From Paramacrobiotus metropolitanus (taxonomy: Eukaryota > Tardigrada > Eutardigrada > Parachela > Macrobiotidae), in NCBI RefSeq assembly GCF_019649055.1, contig NW_026570259.1:806001-870000 (forward strand): a stretch of 64,000 nucleotides of DNA. The letters run 5' to 3'. The position numbers were made by a program, and so were the translations under genes. The notes beneath the pieces were generated by a model. It was not told the origin of the DNA. It searched no databases and saw only the letters and a program-made list of their open reading frames with translations. Position 1 is the stretch's first letter, and each line of letters begins with the position of its first letter. Shown here piece by piece: positions 45,348-58,000 of this stretch.

Positions 45348-48300
45348 TCATTGCATATCGATCTGGGTAAATGTATTCTCCATCTCGTCAAAGATAACAG
45401 AGTGATTTTCGATTCCGTAGACAACTGCAGCATTGCGACACTTTATAGCTGTATCTCTCCTATTAAATTTAACGTTGACCATTGCTAAATATGCCCATAC
45501 AGCCGAATTCTTATTATCAAGAAAATTAGCTTCTTGCAGTGCAATTTCGCACTCGCTATACATTTCCAGGTGGTAGCATGCCCAGCCTACTCCAAGCCAA
45601 GTCTTGCAGCTCGCTTGAAGCCGTGCTGCCGCAAAGTACATTTCGTACGCTTTTTCATAATTCCGATTCCGTTGTGACAATCGGCCGTAGCGAAAATAGA
45701 GTGGAAAAGGATCAGATACTTCCGTTGACAACGACAGGGCTCGGTCGTAATTGTCAGCTGCTTCTACGTCATTTTTTTGTAAGTACATGATGTGTCCCAT
45801 AAATGCAAAGACATCAGCGGTTTCGACATCCTTTGCCATTATACCCATCAAAACACTTTCCGCCTCTGTAAGTTTTTTCTGGGTAATGTTCAGCAACACA
45901 GCCGCTCTCCATAACACTGGATCAGCAGTATCACAGGAGCCTGTTAAGTGCTCGCTGATACAAAGTTCAGCAAGTTGATGCAGTTCCAGACCCACCAAAC
46001 CTCCCAAGGCTGTCCAAAATATATTGTCAACGGGGATGTGCTGCTTAGGTCCCACCGACGCCATGTTGGAGATGGGACTGAAGTTGCTTTCCGGTTTGCT
46101 CGGTTCCCGGGTTTTGTCAGAGTCTGCTTGGCTTACGCCCGATAAAAGACCCTTATTGTCTTTCTTGGATCCGCCTTTTGGTGCCGTCGATGGCACGATC
46201 TTGGCGTCCATATCTGATTTAGGGCGGCTTGTTGGACTGCTTGGAACCAAGCGGGTTGGATCGCCGGTACCAGTCGCCGCTTCTGTGCTGCGTTGCTCTT
46301 CCACTATCCTAAGAAATTCTTGATAGTTTTGGCGCTTTTTGTCGTCTACTCCGAGCTTCTCATTGGCTCGATGATAGGCAAGATCTTGCAAAACACCGCG
46401 CATGCCGGAGGAATCTTGACCGCAATATTCGTAGAATAACCCCAAAATCGTCCAGGCCAAGGGGGAATCCGGATACAAAATGGAAATGGATTCGAAGATG
46501 ATTGAAGCTTCTTTCAGTTGTTCATCGAGGAGCTTCAAGTGACCTAAGCATACGAGCCCTTCGAAGTTCGAGTAGTCATCCAGCAAGCATTCTATGAATG
46601 CTTGATCGGCTTTTCTGATGTCCCCATGCCGGCAATAAAACATTCCAAGCTCCTTCCATGCACTGCTGTCTTTTGGGAAGAGTCTGGTTCTCTCTCGCAT
46701 AAGCTTCTCTGCTTCCTCTAATTCTTCATCCATTTCGGATTCCAGGGCCACCATACGCAGGCCTTCCAGTGTTTTTGTAGTTGTTTCGCTAACCACAGAG
46801 CGATAGCCGGAGCGTCTTACCGCCGCAAAAGCCACTCGAGACTGCCGTATGAGATCGCAGTATAGCGTCGACAGAAATCTGTGAAACGATGGTCTGTCAT
46901 TCGTGATTGATGGCTGCAAATCATACTTGTTTCGTACCAGCTGGATAATATGCAGCTTCAGCTCTTCTTTAAAAGCATGAAAATCCCCGCTTTCGCACAT
47001 ACGTTCCTGAATAAAGCGCACACTCTTGTCGATATCGTTTCTTTTTGCGTCAGAGGTCACACAGCTCTGATAGAATTTAGCAACCTGGTTATGCATCCTC
47101 TCCATTTGTGAATGGACCGATAGCTCCGCTAACCGAGCATTTTCTTGTGGACGTTTTATCTCAGCTGATTGTTTCAGTGGCTTGATGAGCTGCTTCAAGC
47201 GATCAATTATGGGTTTCTTTGGCGTCTCCAAAATTAGCGGCTTTTCGACTTTCATCTCCAAGTACACATATGTCATACTCTCCTCGTACTTTCTTTGCTC
47301 GACATTTTGAGTGCCACCATGAGGCGGTATATCAGGGTTTGATTTGGGATTGTTAGACCCTACGTGTAGTGAAACCAGTGCAAATACATAACATTAAATG
47401 AAATCGGTTGTGAAACTGTTTAGTGTACCGTATTTTCAAGTGAGATTGATGTTTATGGTGCGATAGTACGATATTCGTACCTGATTTGTCAGGAGATATA
47501 TGTAAAACGCCCATGTCACTGCGATTCCTCGAGCCCACACTTAAACGCGTGTCTTTGGTATCCAACGAAATAGTCGTCGATGGTTCTCCAGCAGCTTTCG
47601 CAACATCAGCGCCTATGCTGACGCGATGAGTCCTTTCTGCAAACTCATTCGGATCGTAGGCTTTGATCGGAAATGCTCCCTGGATCCGGGTTGCTCCAGG
47701 AAACAAAAGCGGTTTTACATCGACATATGCTACACCGTGACGACTGACCACAGGTTCATCGGGATTTGTCGCTTCAACATTGGCTTTCTTTTTTCCTCCG
47801 GGATGTTTTTCAGGCAGTGTGAGCTCGAATAGCTCAAATGGCCAGATTTTTCGTGCCATCGCTTTTGCACGAAAAGCTTCTTCTCCATCACTCGGCAGTA
47901 TGCAGCGAAATTCTGTATTGACAACAATACACGGATTCTGCCGCTCCACCACGTCCCGGTGCAACCAGTCGGTTGAGGCACACATACTGCCTGTTTCTAC
48001 AGCATAATTTTTCTCGTTAAGCTTCTGAGTCATGTAGATGGCGTCGGTAACAATGAGTGGATGGGATGGCCATTTTTTAAAGACGTTCTTCTGACTCGGT
48101 CTCTGAATGATGGTCTTATTGCTGGCGAGCAGTGTACGCTCTACAGCGCCATTTCTGGGAAAAGCCGTCGCAAAAGTGAATCCCGAACTAGAGGCATTAG
48201 CAGCGCTCTTTTGCGCCCCATGCGTTGGGACTGGTGGCAGCCATGTTTCTGGTAGCGAATAACACGAATGTACTGTCAAGGTGAGCAGGTTAAACTGCTG

Positions 48301-48819
48301 CTCGAAGACGGGTGGAATTAGCGGGGTCAAAAGCCTGATTGAGATTTTACACTCCGGACTATCTGGATGCGCAGCATTAGACTCTATTCCACTAGGAGAA
48401 AAGATCGTAGTGGTACTTTGAATCTCCTTCACACCGTTGAGAAATGGTAGGGTGTCGATCGAGCACTGACCCAAAAGGTCAAGCTTATCTTCCGTTGGTT
48501 TCTTCTTATCTTTTGGTGGAATGGCCGTAATTTCGTAGAAATTTAATAGTAACGGATAATGAACGAAATCATCTAGGTCCTGATAAGACTGGACTGTGAC
48601 AGGAAGAATGATCTTCTGGTTCAGATTTTCGGTAAGGGAAACGATCTGCAACTTCGGTGTCTCGACCGCAGCATTCCCAATTGTCAGCGCACGAATAACT
48701 AAGCTCCAACCGCTATCCTTACACTTTGCACGATTAAGGTTAGACAGTTGCAGCAAACTAATCTCCAGTTCGGATTTCCATGGTTCTGTTGGTGGTGCTT
48801 GAGGCACAGTCAAACTCAT
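45348..48819 (-). CDS. CFAP70: Cilia- and flagella-associated protein 70
   Basis: Two exons, 47481-48819 and 45348-47359, join in phase (GTACGA donor, ACACGTAG acceptor) to 1,116 residues, close to the roughly 1,120 of vertebrate CFAP70. I chose the ATG at 48819 (MSLTVPQAPP) because the upstream extension has no ATG. The N-terminal half is the C2-like beta-rich region (ISLLQLSNLNRAK, LTLTVHSCYSLPETW). The C-terminal half contains TPR repeats: ELGMFYCRHGDIRKADQAF, GHLKLLDEQLKEASIIFESI, VFAFMGHIMYLQKNDVEAAD, YFRYGRLSQRNRNYEKAYEM. CFAP70 associates with outer dynein arms of the axoneme. A Ser/Lys-rich linker with no homology separates the TPR blocks. It is one of three axonemal genes within 18.5 kb. 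Confidence 0.88.
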
Positions 48820-49383
48820 GCTAGTTAAATGGCAGTTCAGTTGCACTTAAAGCAGGTTCTGGTGTGGACTGGAAAAATTACTGATTGCAGGATCTAGACC
48901 GGAGCACAACGCTAAGTGGCATTTGCTGAAAAGCATTCAAAAGCACTGTATTTTATGTTAACTGTTAACATAAGGTCTACTAATTACGCATTTTGTGCAG
49001 GAGATTTGCGTAAGTACTTTCTCGTAAGCGAAAGTCAGAATTCTGCCATCGTCATTGCAGTATTAAAATGAATTACTTAGGTATACGTCGTATGCAGATG
49101 CTCAATTTAAAAACCTCAGAAAGTGCGAGAACACTTTTACTATGCGAGAATGCTCCAAATGTCTAGGATGATGTCATAATGGTAATCTTGATAACTCACG
49201 GCACTGTTCACGAGATTTCCCCAAAAAGCATGAAACGGTTGGCCAGTTCCTTAGTTACCGATTAGTCTGTTTAGCGTTTGAACATCACTCACGCAGGTTC
49301 AGTTGTCAGGTTTCGTTTTTGCTAATCTAAAATTGATTTTGAGAAACATTAGCAAGCTTTAAAGCCGACAAACCGACTTTACC
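48820..49383. other. Divergent promoter region between CFAP70 and the neuropeptide gene
   Basis: About 560 bp separating the start of CFAP70 (-) from the start of the Cx6C peptide gene (+). Both promoters should lie here. No clear TATA box was seen near either start. Confidence 0.45.
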
Positions 49384-49656
49384 ATGCAGGCATTTGCCGT
49401 GATCTGTGCGTTCGCCATGCTGGTTGCGGGTGCCAGCGCCATCCGATACGCCAACGATTACATTTTTGATCAGCCCCGCCCCATGCCCGGTGGATATCCC
49501 ATGCCAAATCCAGCCAGCGGATACGCCCAAATGGCTCAGCAGATGGAAGAGCCAGCCATGGCCCGTCAGCAGTACTACGAGCAGAACCTGGATCGCCAGA
49601 AGCGAGGTTATAGGCCCAACTGTCAAATCTACCCTGAATTGTGCGTCCAGTATTAA
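49384..49656 (+). CDS. Allatostatin-C-like neuropeptide precursor
   Basis: A single-exon 90-residue precursor. Residues 1-19 (MQAFAVICAFAMLVAGASA) form a signal peptide. The middle is rich in Met, Pro, Gln and Tyr without motifs. Lys-Arg at 73-74 is a prohormone convertase site releasing the C-terminal 16-mer GYRPNCQIYPELCVQY. Its two Cys are separated by six residues and Pro is at the fifth position from the first Cys. Allatostatin C peptides share the Cx6C ring and, in several members, the Pro at that place. They normally end right after the second Cys with Phe, whereas this one has Val-Gln-Tyr and no amidation Gly. It would be a secreted signalling peptide; family membership is probable, not certain. 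Confidence 0.65.
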   Translation: MQAFAVICAFAMLVAGASAIRYANDYIFDQPRPMPGGYPMPNPASGYAQMAQQMEEPAMARQQYYEQNLDRQKRGYRPNCQIYPELCVQY

Positions 49657-50613
49657 TGCGTGCTATGCTGTTACACACTTTTCATTTGAATTAGCGTGCA
49701 CCGAACCGAGGTCGTGCAAATTACTATTAGTGAAGCTCGGGTATATTCTGTGATTAATTTTGTTGCATTTGTACTTATTTATCTGGGTTTTCTTAATGCT
49801 TACAGCAGGAAGCTACCGCTATGTCGTACAAAGTGATCATTTGCAAATTACCGGTTGACAAGACACCGGCAAATAAGCCATTCTTATTATTACAGTATGA
49901 AAATCATCTGTTAGTACCGCTCCAAAACGCAAAGAAACTGTTGGGTCGACTAATTGTTAACGTAAACACAATGCCTTCTCAAAACCAAGTGGGTTCCTGT
50001 CAAAATTTAAATAGTATGGCATGCTGTAATAATAAACAGGCACCACCAAATTCCGTTTTTTCACAGATGACAGTAAGTACTTTTTAAATTTCTCGAATAA
50101 AAACACCAGACAAACGGAAAAAGCATTTGTGCAAAGCAATTCACCTGTATATTGACATTAAAACAGTATATTGACATATACTAGCAATTCACCTGTATAT
50201 TAACATTGAAACAGCGATGCACCAATAAAACAATTTTTAAATACGAAATGAGAGAGCTGTCAAAGGTCAAGTTTCGGCAGTATGACATAACTAAACGACG
50301 CGTGACAAACTCGCGGACACGAAGCAGTATTGTTGCAGCAGATCATGCAAAACAGGAAATCCGCACCATATCTGCAGTCTGTGCGTTGATGGGGAGCCAA
50401 AGTTAGTTGATTCCCGTTTAACTTCCAGTTCCCGTCAATTTGGCTGTGGAGACTGCAAAATGAAGACCAACCTTTAATTTTAATTTATAAGCTGTTGCCA
50501 AAAAAAACAAACGATGGTAAGTTCTAGTACATAATATCGGCTGGTATAACTACATCGACAATGATTATGACGTCATGGTTTTACCGCACGGAGTGCTGAT
50601 TGAGCGCGCCTTT
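49657..50613. other. Intergenic region with a short duplication
   Basis: About 960 bp between the 3' ends of the neuropeptide gene (+) and the next minus-strand gene. Open frames at 49821-50087 and 50206-50406 (+) have no signal peptide, domain or homology I can see. A 31-bp imperfect direct duplication lies at 50136-50214. Confidence 0.45.
50136..50214. repeat. 31-bp imperfect direct repeat
   Basis: GCAATTCACCTGTATATTGA onward at 50136-50166 recurs at 50184-50214 with two substitutions. Confidence 0.85.
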
Positions 50614-51358
50614 TCATACCTGATGAATATGGATGGCTCCACCATAAAGCATATTCAGTAAATCCTGCGCTATAACCTTTTCATGTTTAGTCATGGCTTC
50701 GCGGCAGTGATGCTCTACTTTAGCGATAATTTGTTCAGCTGCATCCCTTTCTTCTTTGATTAACAGGAGCTCTTCCCTGAGAAATTTGTTCTGCAAAACA
50801 CATGTTGAAGTTTCCAGACATACGCCGCTCCTATTCAGAATCAGCACGTGAGCGTCGAAGAAAGCGATTATGACCTTAGCTACTCACAATTTCTAGAAGC
50901 GTTTGAGTTTGAGTTTCCATCAGAGTTATTAGTTCTTCGTCATCATCACCGCGTATCGCCCGCAATCTCTTCGTTCGGCTACCGTCGGGAGCTTCTGTCT
51001 CTTCCAGAACAGGAAAGATTGTCGTAATAAACGCCACAAGAGGGTTCAACAGGACATGTAGAATCTGCCATCCGTAGTGACACAAAGCCGAGACAATGGC
51101 AAAGAGACCATTGGCTATCCAATTAAGGAGACGATTGCGTGTAGCAAAACGGTCAAATTCACTCTTGCCCTCTGCGCCATTGACAAAAAACGGATGAGAA
51201 TTGGTTCGGTGTAGCGCAGCTTCGCGTAACTTTTGCGGGGAATTCGTATAAGAATCACCGGCCAGCGTATCTTTGCCATGTTTACCCTGACCACCTACCA
51301 TTTCGAAATCAGTCATTAAACTCGGTGCCGTCAAGGAGCTATCTTTCTGAAGATTCAA
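50614..51358 (-). CDS. Single-pass or hairpin membrane protein with short coiled coil, unknown function
   Basis: Exons 50888 to about 51358 and 50614-50790 (stop TGA) join in phase: TLLEI continues as NKFLREELLLIKEERDAAE. The hydrophobic segment LLNWIANGLFAIVSALCHYG, followed by WQILHVLLNPLVAFITTIFP, could form one long or two closely spaced membrane helices. It is preceded by a polar N-terminal part and followed by acidic EETEAPDGS and a coiled coil (EELLLIKEERDAAEQIIAKV). The first in-frame ATG is internal (MTDFEMVGG). The frame is open further up to an acceptor near 51367, so another 5' exon is possible. No family is recognised. Confidence 0.5.
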
Positions 51359-51907
51359 GACGGCTTCTAATGATACGCAAAATATTCCCGATTTGTGGAC
51401 TAAAAAGTAGGCAAGATGAGCCTAATTAAAAGACTACGTTTTAGTACCGGTAGAGGGATTCGCGCTTGCGGACTCCGTGTTTTCCATCGCAGACTAAATA
51501 AGTTATTTTTAAACCGGGGATGTTCGACCCGGTATACCAGAATTAAATACTACAGTTTTTTGGCATGTTGTTATAAAATATTTGCGGCTACTTTCTACAT
51601 ATATAACTGTAAGATCAACTTTTTTGTTGTGACCGTATAACGTAAACACAATAATACTGGTATAAATAAAGTTGCTAAGGATGAACAAGGGATATATATC
51701 TTACTTGTACACGAACCAACAATGATTAAAAACAATTAACCATAAAACAAGCTTTAAACACTAACAAAAGAACCTCAGGAGGCCAGAAATATGAACAAAC
51801 TAACGGCAACAACAAGAAAACCGGTGACACGGGGCATGTGTGCACTTAATACCGTGGATCCTCATATCGGCTCAAAATAAGGGTTTGGACAGCAACAACC
51901 CGGAGTA
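51359..51907. other. Spacer between two minus-strand genes
   Basis: About 550 bp. It may contain the unidentified first exon of the membrane-protein gene. The open frame at 51416-51640 (+) has no supporting feature. Confidence 0.4.
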
Positions 51908-54005
51908 CTAATCGCATGGGTGGTTCCTTCTGTATTCGGCCTTCATGCGCTCTACAATACCCCGTCGATGATCTTGAACCCATGCAGCGATTCTTGGCCC
52001 AAATATAGGCCATGAACTCCATGGCACGTCCCGGTTGGGATCATGGCAGCGGCACGGACAGGACAAGGAAGGACTCCATGGTGATCGGCAGTTGGTGGAG
52101 CATGTTGGTAGTTCACCTGTTTTATCAAAAAAGCCGAACTGTGAAGGGTGTACGTTACGAACGAGCAAGCAAAATGGCCTCAGTATCAAGACTGTGCATT
52201 TACATTGTGATGTTGATGCTATGTTGGTAGCTGCGTGGCCGTCCTCATCACAGGGTTCCGGTGGTCTGTGCCGACTGCGTTTCCTGCTTCGGCTCCGCGA
52301 CCTTGAGCAAGAACGTGATCGCCGGCTGCAGCTCCTTCGATCACTGGTGGAAGTGGCTTGTTCCTGTCGTAGCCTACTGACAGAGGCAGAAAGCGCTGGG
52401 AGATCACAAGATGTAGCGGTGTCTCGGGAGGGACCGCTTGGTTGGACGCATGGCAGGGAATGGGAAAAGTTGACTTCGGTACCATCCAGAAGATCAATAC
52501 ACTCATTCGACGTCTTCTCACCCGCGATGTCCGTCTCATCCTGGTCATCACATGTGTCGGTCCCCTGATCGTAGCACGTGACAGCTGGCTGTTTGGCGGA
52601 ATTAAAAACGATTTCCACGCCGGTGGCTAGATCCTTCGCATTAACTGGAACTTCACGGCAGTCTGATGGTGGATCGCCGCCATAAACCCGAGATGCGCTT
52701 TTGAGCAGAAGGGAACCGGCGGGCGTTTGCTGTACCACGATCACGGGATGACTAGCATCACCCATGCTTGCCTGCCTATCCCAGCCGCAGACATTAGCAG
52801 GCTTTGGCTCCGAAGGGGTTTTCGCCTTAACGCACTGACATAAGTCTTCGTCGCCCTCCGGAGAACTGCATCTACTACCGCGGGGCTCTTCATCAAGACA
52901 GACGCTCTTCCGCTTGGAGTTACGGAGTCGGTCTCGGGAATGTCGTTTTCGCCGTTTCTGTCGAGGCGATAAAAGCACTATATTAAAAAAGACAATTTGT
53001 CACTGATTGCAGACAAGAGTTACTCGTTCAATATAAGACTAAAATAATGGAAATTCGAAAATTTCGACTATTTTATCTAAGTTACTGCCGTTCAAAAATT
53101 TGAAATATATCAACGGTTCGAATAGGGAAGCGCTTGTCTGAACAATGTGCGTCAAAGCAGCGCATCAATTTCTTTAGCCTTAAGCAGTACCCTAATCTTT
53201 AGCAGAGGTTACAGTTAAGGGTATCAAATGTTAATTTTGATTCAAAATCACCTTCTGGTAGCCGATTTTGAAAAGCGAGCGTATACTCTGTTGTCAGTAC
53301 TTCTATTGATGATTCTAATTCTATGTACATGCGTTCGCAATAATTAATATCTTTGCAGGAAGACATCTTACAGGATAATTAAATACCATTGAACGACGTA
53401 TTACTGTTTACTTTATGAAACATGCCGCATGAGCATTATATGTATAAGTTCGGAATTATTGGCTAGTGCAACCCCAGTTGCCCAACTATGCTTACAGTTT
53501 TCGTGCCTTTTGCGGATGGACTATGGGAATCACAGCTCTCGCAATGACAAGTCGACTCGCTGGTGCTACGACCTCGTGATTTTGAATGTTTCTTCGCGGC
53601 GGAGGCAATACTTCCTCCGCTAGTGCTTCGGCAGACATTCCGCAAAGAGTTTCTTCTACTTCGTTCCACCGAAGAACAATGCGATCGTCTACCGCCCGGA
53701 GATCGGCGTGGCAAATCGATTTTACTCTTTGAGCAAGTGGTTTTGCAAGTATCCTTCGGTGTCTCGCATTGCTGCTGGCGATAGCGGTTCCGAGTGCGGC
53801 TGCCATGGGATGAATCAGGAGAACCATTACGGTCGGTACTGTGATCCCGATCACGCGATCTAGCTCTTCGCTTGGACTGGTGATGACGACCAGGGCAGGA
53901 CGTGGACGAAGAACTCTGGCAAGGTAATTGAGCGAGCTGATCTGGAAGGTTATCGCAGGATGAATGCCGTGAGCGGTGATGTCGATTCGTACTACTCCGT
54001 TTATC
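51908..54005 (-). CDS. Arg/Ser-rich protein with Cys-rich C-terminus, unknown function
   Basis: Two exons are supported: 53496-54005 and 51908-52977. The first encodes RS-rich sequence (KRSSTNRHHRSRHSS, KRRARSRDRDHSTDR, SVERSRRNSLRN) with scattered Cys (CETPKDTCKTTC, CHCESC). The second begins SPRQKRRKRHSRDRLRN, includes CSRRSRSCSRSRSRSRKRSR, and ends with a Cys/Trp-rich domain (SLSCPCRCHDPNRDVPW, then IFGPRIAAWVQDH). RS repeats are typical of splicing-related nuclear proteins, but no RRM is visible, so function stays open. The phases of these two exons do not match directly, so a small exon between 52978 and 53495 is missing or they are separate genes. The 5' end is not identified. Confidence 0.5.
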
Positions 54006-54749
54006 CTATGACAATAAAGGAATTAAGTATATTCTACTGCAGTTTGATGGGACAGTGACACTTCCGAAAATAAGTCGATAGAAAACTCATTTTCGTCGTT
54101 AACAATCGGATTACTGTATACAGTAAAGAGCAGGAAACCCAAACAATTATGTCGAACATCCTTATTCTTTCAAATTTTAAGCAAGCTTCTCTTAGTTTCC
54201 TTGGTTTAGAGGCGTTTTTTTTTGTTTTTTCGAAAACTTTTGTGAAATCGAATCCTTTGCATGAAACAAAAAAAACCAAAAAAAAACAGAAGGGTTTAAG
54301 CGTTGCATTGCTTACCCTGGAAGATGTTGCCTTTGTACACTTAGTCGCGGTAGTTGCAATATTCCGAGAGCAGCTAGGTTTTCCTCTCCCTAGATTATCA
54401 TCTGAAGGGAAAACTCATAATAAGATAACAACATAGTGATTATTCGCTATAACATTTTGAGGTCGCCGATAAGCCACTTACGGCGATCATCCATAACAGA
54501 AACATATGAGCATTCATAAAAAGCGTCTGCTTTATGGCGGCATGCATTGGTATCAAAATTTTTCGTTTAACTGCATTGAGATGAAAATCCAACAAAGCGA
54601 AAAACTTTCAGCGGCTTTAATTATACCAATAGGTAAATAAGTACTTAATTTCGCTGTGCTGATATTGTTTGGGCTTTGATACATATTGTGGAGTACTGTA
54701 CCATCGGGTTCTCTACCTTGTATCAAAGAGCTGCCTTGCAGGCTCTAGG
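54006..54749. other. Intergenic or 5' intronic region of the RS-rich gene
   Basis: About 740 bp with poly-A/T tracts near 54215-54290. It should contain the start of the RS-rich gene, which I did not find. The frames at 54034-54279 (-) and 54149-54436 (+) are compositionally biased and unsupported. Confidence 0.4.
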
Positions 54750-55001
54750 TTAGCATAGCAAAAGCACGCAATGGTTGCCAAGTAACCCGAATGAATACAA
54801 AGCCGTTAGCGCTACAAGTGGTATCAGATGAATATTCTGCTTTGTATGTTGTTTGCCGTTTGCGTCTTTTTGTGATGATGGTGCATCCAGAAAGCACTTA
54901 AATGTACGAGATCTTATGTCGTAATTTATACAAGCAAGTCGTGATGGGTCATCCGAATCACCAGACAGAATAACCACTATCACAAGCACCGCATTGTACA
55001 T
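54750..55001 (-). CDS. Possible small secreted or membrane-anchored protein
   Basis: An uninterrupted 83-codon frame from a true ATG at 55001. It starts with a hydrophobic stretch (MYNAVLVIVVILSG) like a signal peptide. The middle has LACINYDIRSRTFKCFLDAP with two Cys. It ends with a second hydrophobic stretch (LIPLVALTALYSFGLLG, then CVLLLC) like a membrane or GPI-anchor tail. No family is recognised. It lies just downstream of DNAI1 on the same strand. The layout is suggestive, but the ORF is short and could be spurious or one exon of a larger gene. Confidence 0.35.
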   Translation of the reverse strand: MYNAVLVIVVILSGDSDDPSRLACINYDIRSRTFKCFLDAPSSQKDANGKQHTKQNIHLIPLVALTALYSFGLLGNHCVLLLC

Positions 55002-55085
55002 TCACCTTCTAGCCGACACTACTAGTAAACATGGTGATTACAGTGAACCATAGACTGAACAGTCAGTAAAAGCGCACCGATTAGG

Positions 55086-58000
55086 CTAAAATGACCGCTT
55101 ATCTTTTCCCTTATCTTTGCTCTTTTCCCATCCCGACAATCTGAGCTCTTTTCCATCTGGGAGCACACTGCTCAGCGATTCCCCGCCCACAGTAATGTAT
55201 TTCTTCATTGGTGCATCCAGCTTCAGGGACGGAGGCACTTTGTCTCTGAAGATCGCTAGCAACCGTTCTGCCTTGGCCACTTGCGCTTTCACATCGATGC
55301 CCGGATATTTCGTACTCCTGACCGTTGTTTTCTTTTTGACAACGGGAGCACCTCTGGATTTTGGTTGGACCGTTCCAACGGCTTCCTCTTGGGTTTCGAT
55401 TTTTCTTAGGTTGGGGCTCAGCTTGAATATCTGCACCGATCCAGACTGATCGCTGATCAGTACATACGGACCCCAGTTGTTAAAGCGTATCCGCTCCAGG
55501 TCGGCTTTTTGACGTTACAGCTACCGCCTGAGAACAAATAGGTGTGTACTTGGAATAAGCCAGATCATACATCAGAAACTGCCCATCGGTCAAGAGTGTG
55601 GCAAATATCATTGAATTGTAGGGCGCCCACTGAACATCTCGTACACCGACGTCGAAATTCCATTTCAAGATTGGGCCTTCTTTAATGTTTGCCAAATCGT
55701 AGATCTGGATCTTGTAATCGTAACCGCAGGTCATGAAAATGTCTTTATGGAAAGGGTTCCATCGGACAGCAGCAACAGGGAGTTCATGTGCCCGCCACGA
55801 ATGTTGTATGTGTTGAAAGACGTCATAATGGCAAAGATGTACAAACCCGAATAATGTCCCAACCAAAAACAAATGTTTCTGAAGAGGACTGAAAGCGACA
55901 GTATGGGGCTGATCTACAGAACGCATGTCAGTTATGCTATAACTGTGGCACACAGAGGAGGTAGAGAATTTAATATTTACCTAGATACCAGTTTGGATTA
56001 TGGAAAAAGCCTGGCATGTTGGAGGACAGAATCAATCGCAGTGGCAGAATCGTGTGCTAAAAGATTCAGAATAAGTATACTGTAGTGCCATCAAAATAGC
56101 ACTTTTTTAAAAATATTGGGAGACAGAATTACGGTACCTTCTCAATAGTCCACTCTCTATAGTTTCCTTCCAAACCAACGGTAAAAAACCGCATATCGCC
56201 TTCGATATTTTCCGATAGAAATTTAACCTAAATCGCACAAAATTACTCTTAATACAAAAGGTCGGATTAATTTCTCGGATAAAACACTGCGATCCCGTAC
56301 AGCGACAATTGTCCGAGTATGAATTTCGTCAAAGGAATTTGTCTCCGCTACGGGACCGTCGCTGCGTATGCCCATGTTGAAGTACATGATGTTCCCGTCG
56401 TTTGTACCGGCCGCCATTATATATCCTTTCGGATGAATATCGAAGGTCATCACCGGCTTTGCCACGTACTGAAGGTATTCGGGATAAATGGGATTGCGAA
56501 GTGAGAACCAACAAACAAAACCCACAGTCTGCCCAGGCCCAACCAATGGATCCCACACTGCAAGGAGGACTCCTGTCTTTAGAATATTCAGCTCTTAAAC
56601 CGGTTGAAATGTTTACCCTCGTCTCTTCCGCCGCTGCACACAAACATGTCCGGGTAACGTGGATGCCATACAGCGAATTCCAGCTTAACATCCTTCAGTC
56701 GGGGATGGTGGATGTTCCACAACGGCATCAGTGATCCTGTCTTCCGACCGTTATCCAGTAAGTCCTCAAAATAACGGTAATCAACAGAAATAGGCCGATG
56801 GAAAGCTTGAAGAATAATCTTCTCCACCAGTTTCAACCCACGGAAGATGTGCTGTATACTTCGCTGCTTTTGCAACCCAATCAGCTTCGTTGGCGCAATG
56901 TGTACCGGCCATTCTGCTCCGTCGGCCACCTTTCGTTTCGTATCCTCAATATCGTGATGCATCGGAACAAGAACTAATTTATACGCGGCCTGGTAATCGC
57001 TCTTGGCCTTTTCCAATCTTTCCGCATCGGACAAAGTAACCATTGCGATACTGGACTGCTGTGTGGGATCGCCCTTTCCGTGTTCCGTATCACCGGTTTT
57101 CTTACGCTTCAGGTCAGCTGCGTAGAGATCGTTGATAGCATACGTGCGTACTTTAACACGAAAACTGCCAATCGGCATTGATTCCGTTTGGCTGGCGATT
57201 TCCTGCAATACTGCTATTACTTAATGACGACTACACTGTTCATAACGACAAAACATTATCCCTTACATAATTGTGGCGCGGCCAGATTTGCTGGGGACGG
57301 AAAATGGATTCAATGAAATTGTACCGACGCTTCGGTCCCGACGTGGGCAGTCCATCGACTCCTGGCGGATATCGTTGCGCTCTTTCCTCTATTAAATGTG
57401 CACCTTTTGTTGACGTCTTGTGAATTTTCGATCCTTTTTGATAGAATACTATTTCCGATTGGCTGATATCGTACAATTCCACTACGACACCTGCCTAAAT
57501 AAAGAGCGAGAGTTTTTACTTCAGTGACTGACATTACATTAAAAATGTCACCTACCTTGGCAGTAAACTTGAGTACATTGACTGGCGAGTTCGGATTGTG
57601 ATCCTCAACAGCAACATTCACCATGTCTCTTAAAATCTGCTGGTTCTCAACCACCAGCTGATCTACAGGAGCGACTTTCTTCCCCCGTGGAACTTGCCCG
57701 AACCCTACCGAGCGAATTCTTTTCTGATCGAGATTTCTGGTGCTGGGTGCCTTCTGGGGAAGCGACAGGCGACGCTGGCCAGTGCCAAATATTGATAGGC
57801 GGGGCTTCTGTGGGGGAGTTGGCTGAGCGGTAAAGGCTTTCGCAGGAAGTCGTTGCAAGGCTCGGGTGTAGTAGATCTCGGCGCTGAGGATCTGGCGAGC
57901 GTATACGCGAATGCATTTTGTAAGGTCCTCGAACTGGTTGGCAGTGCACGTCCGCTTTTTCGCGGCTGGTGCACGAACAGTCAGACGTTCGACAAACTCA

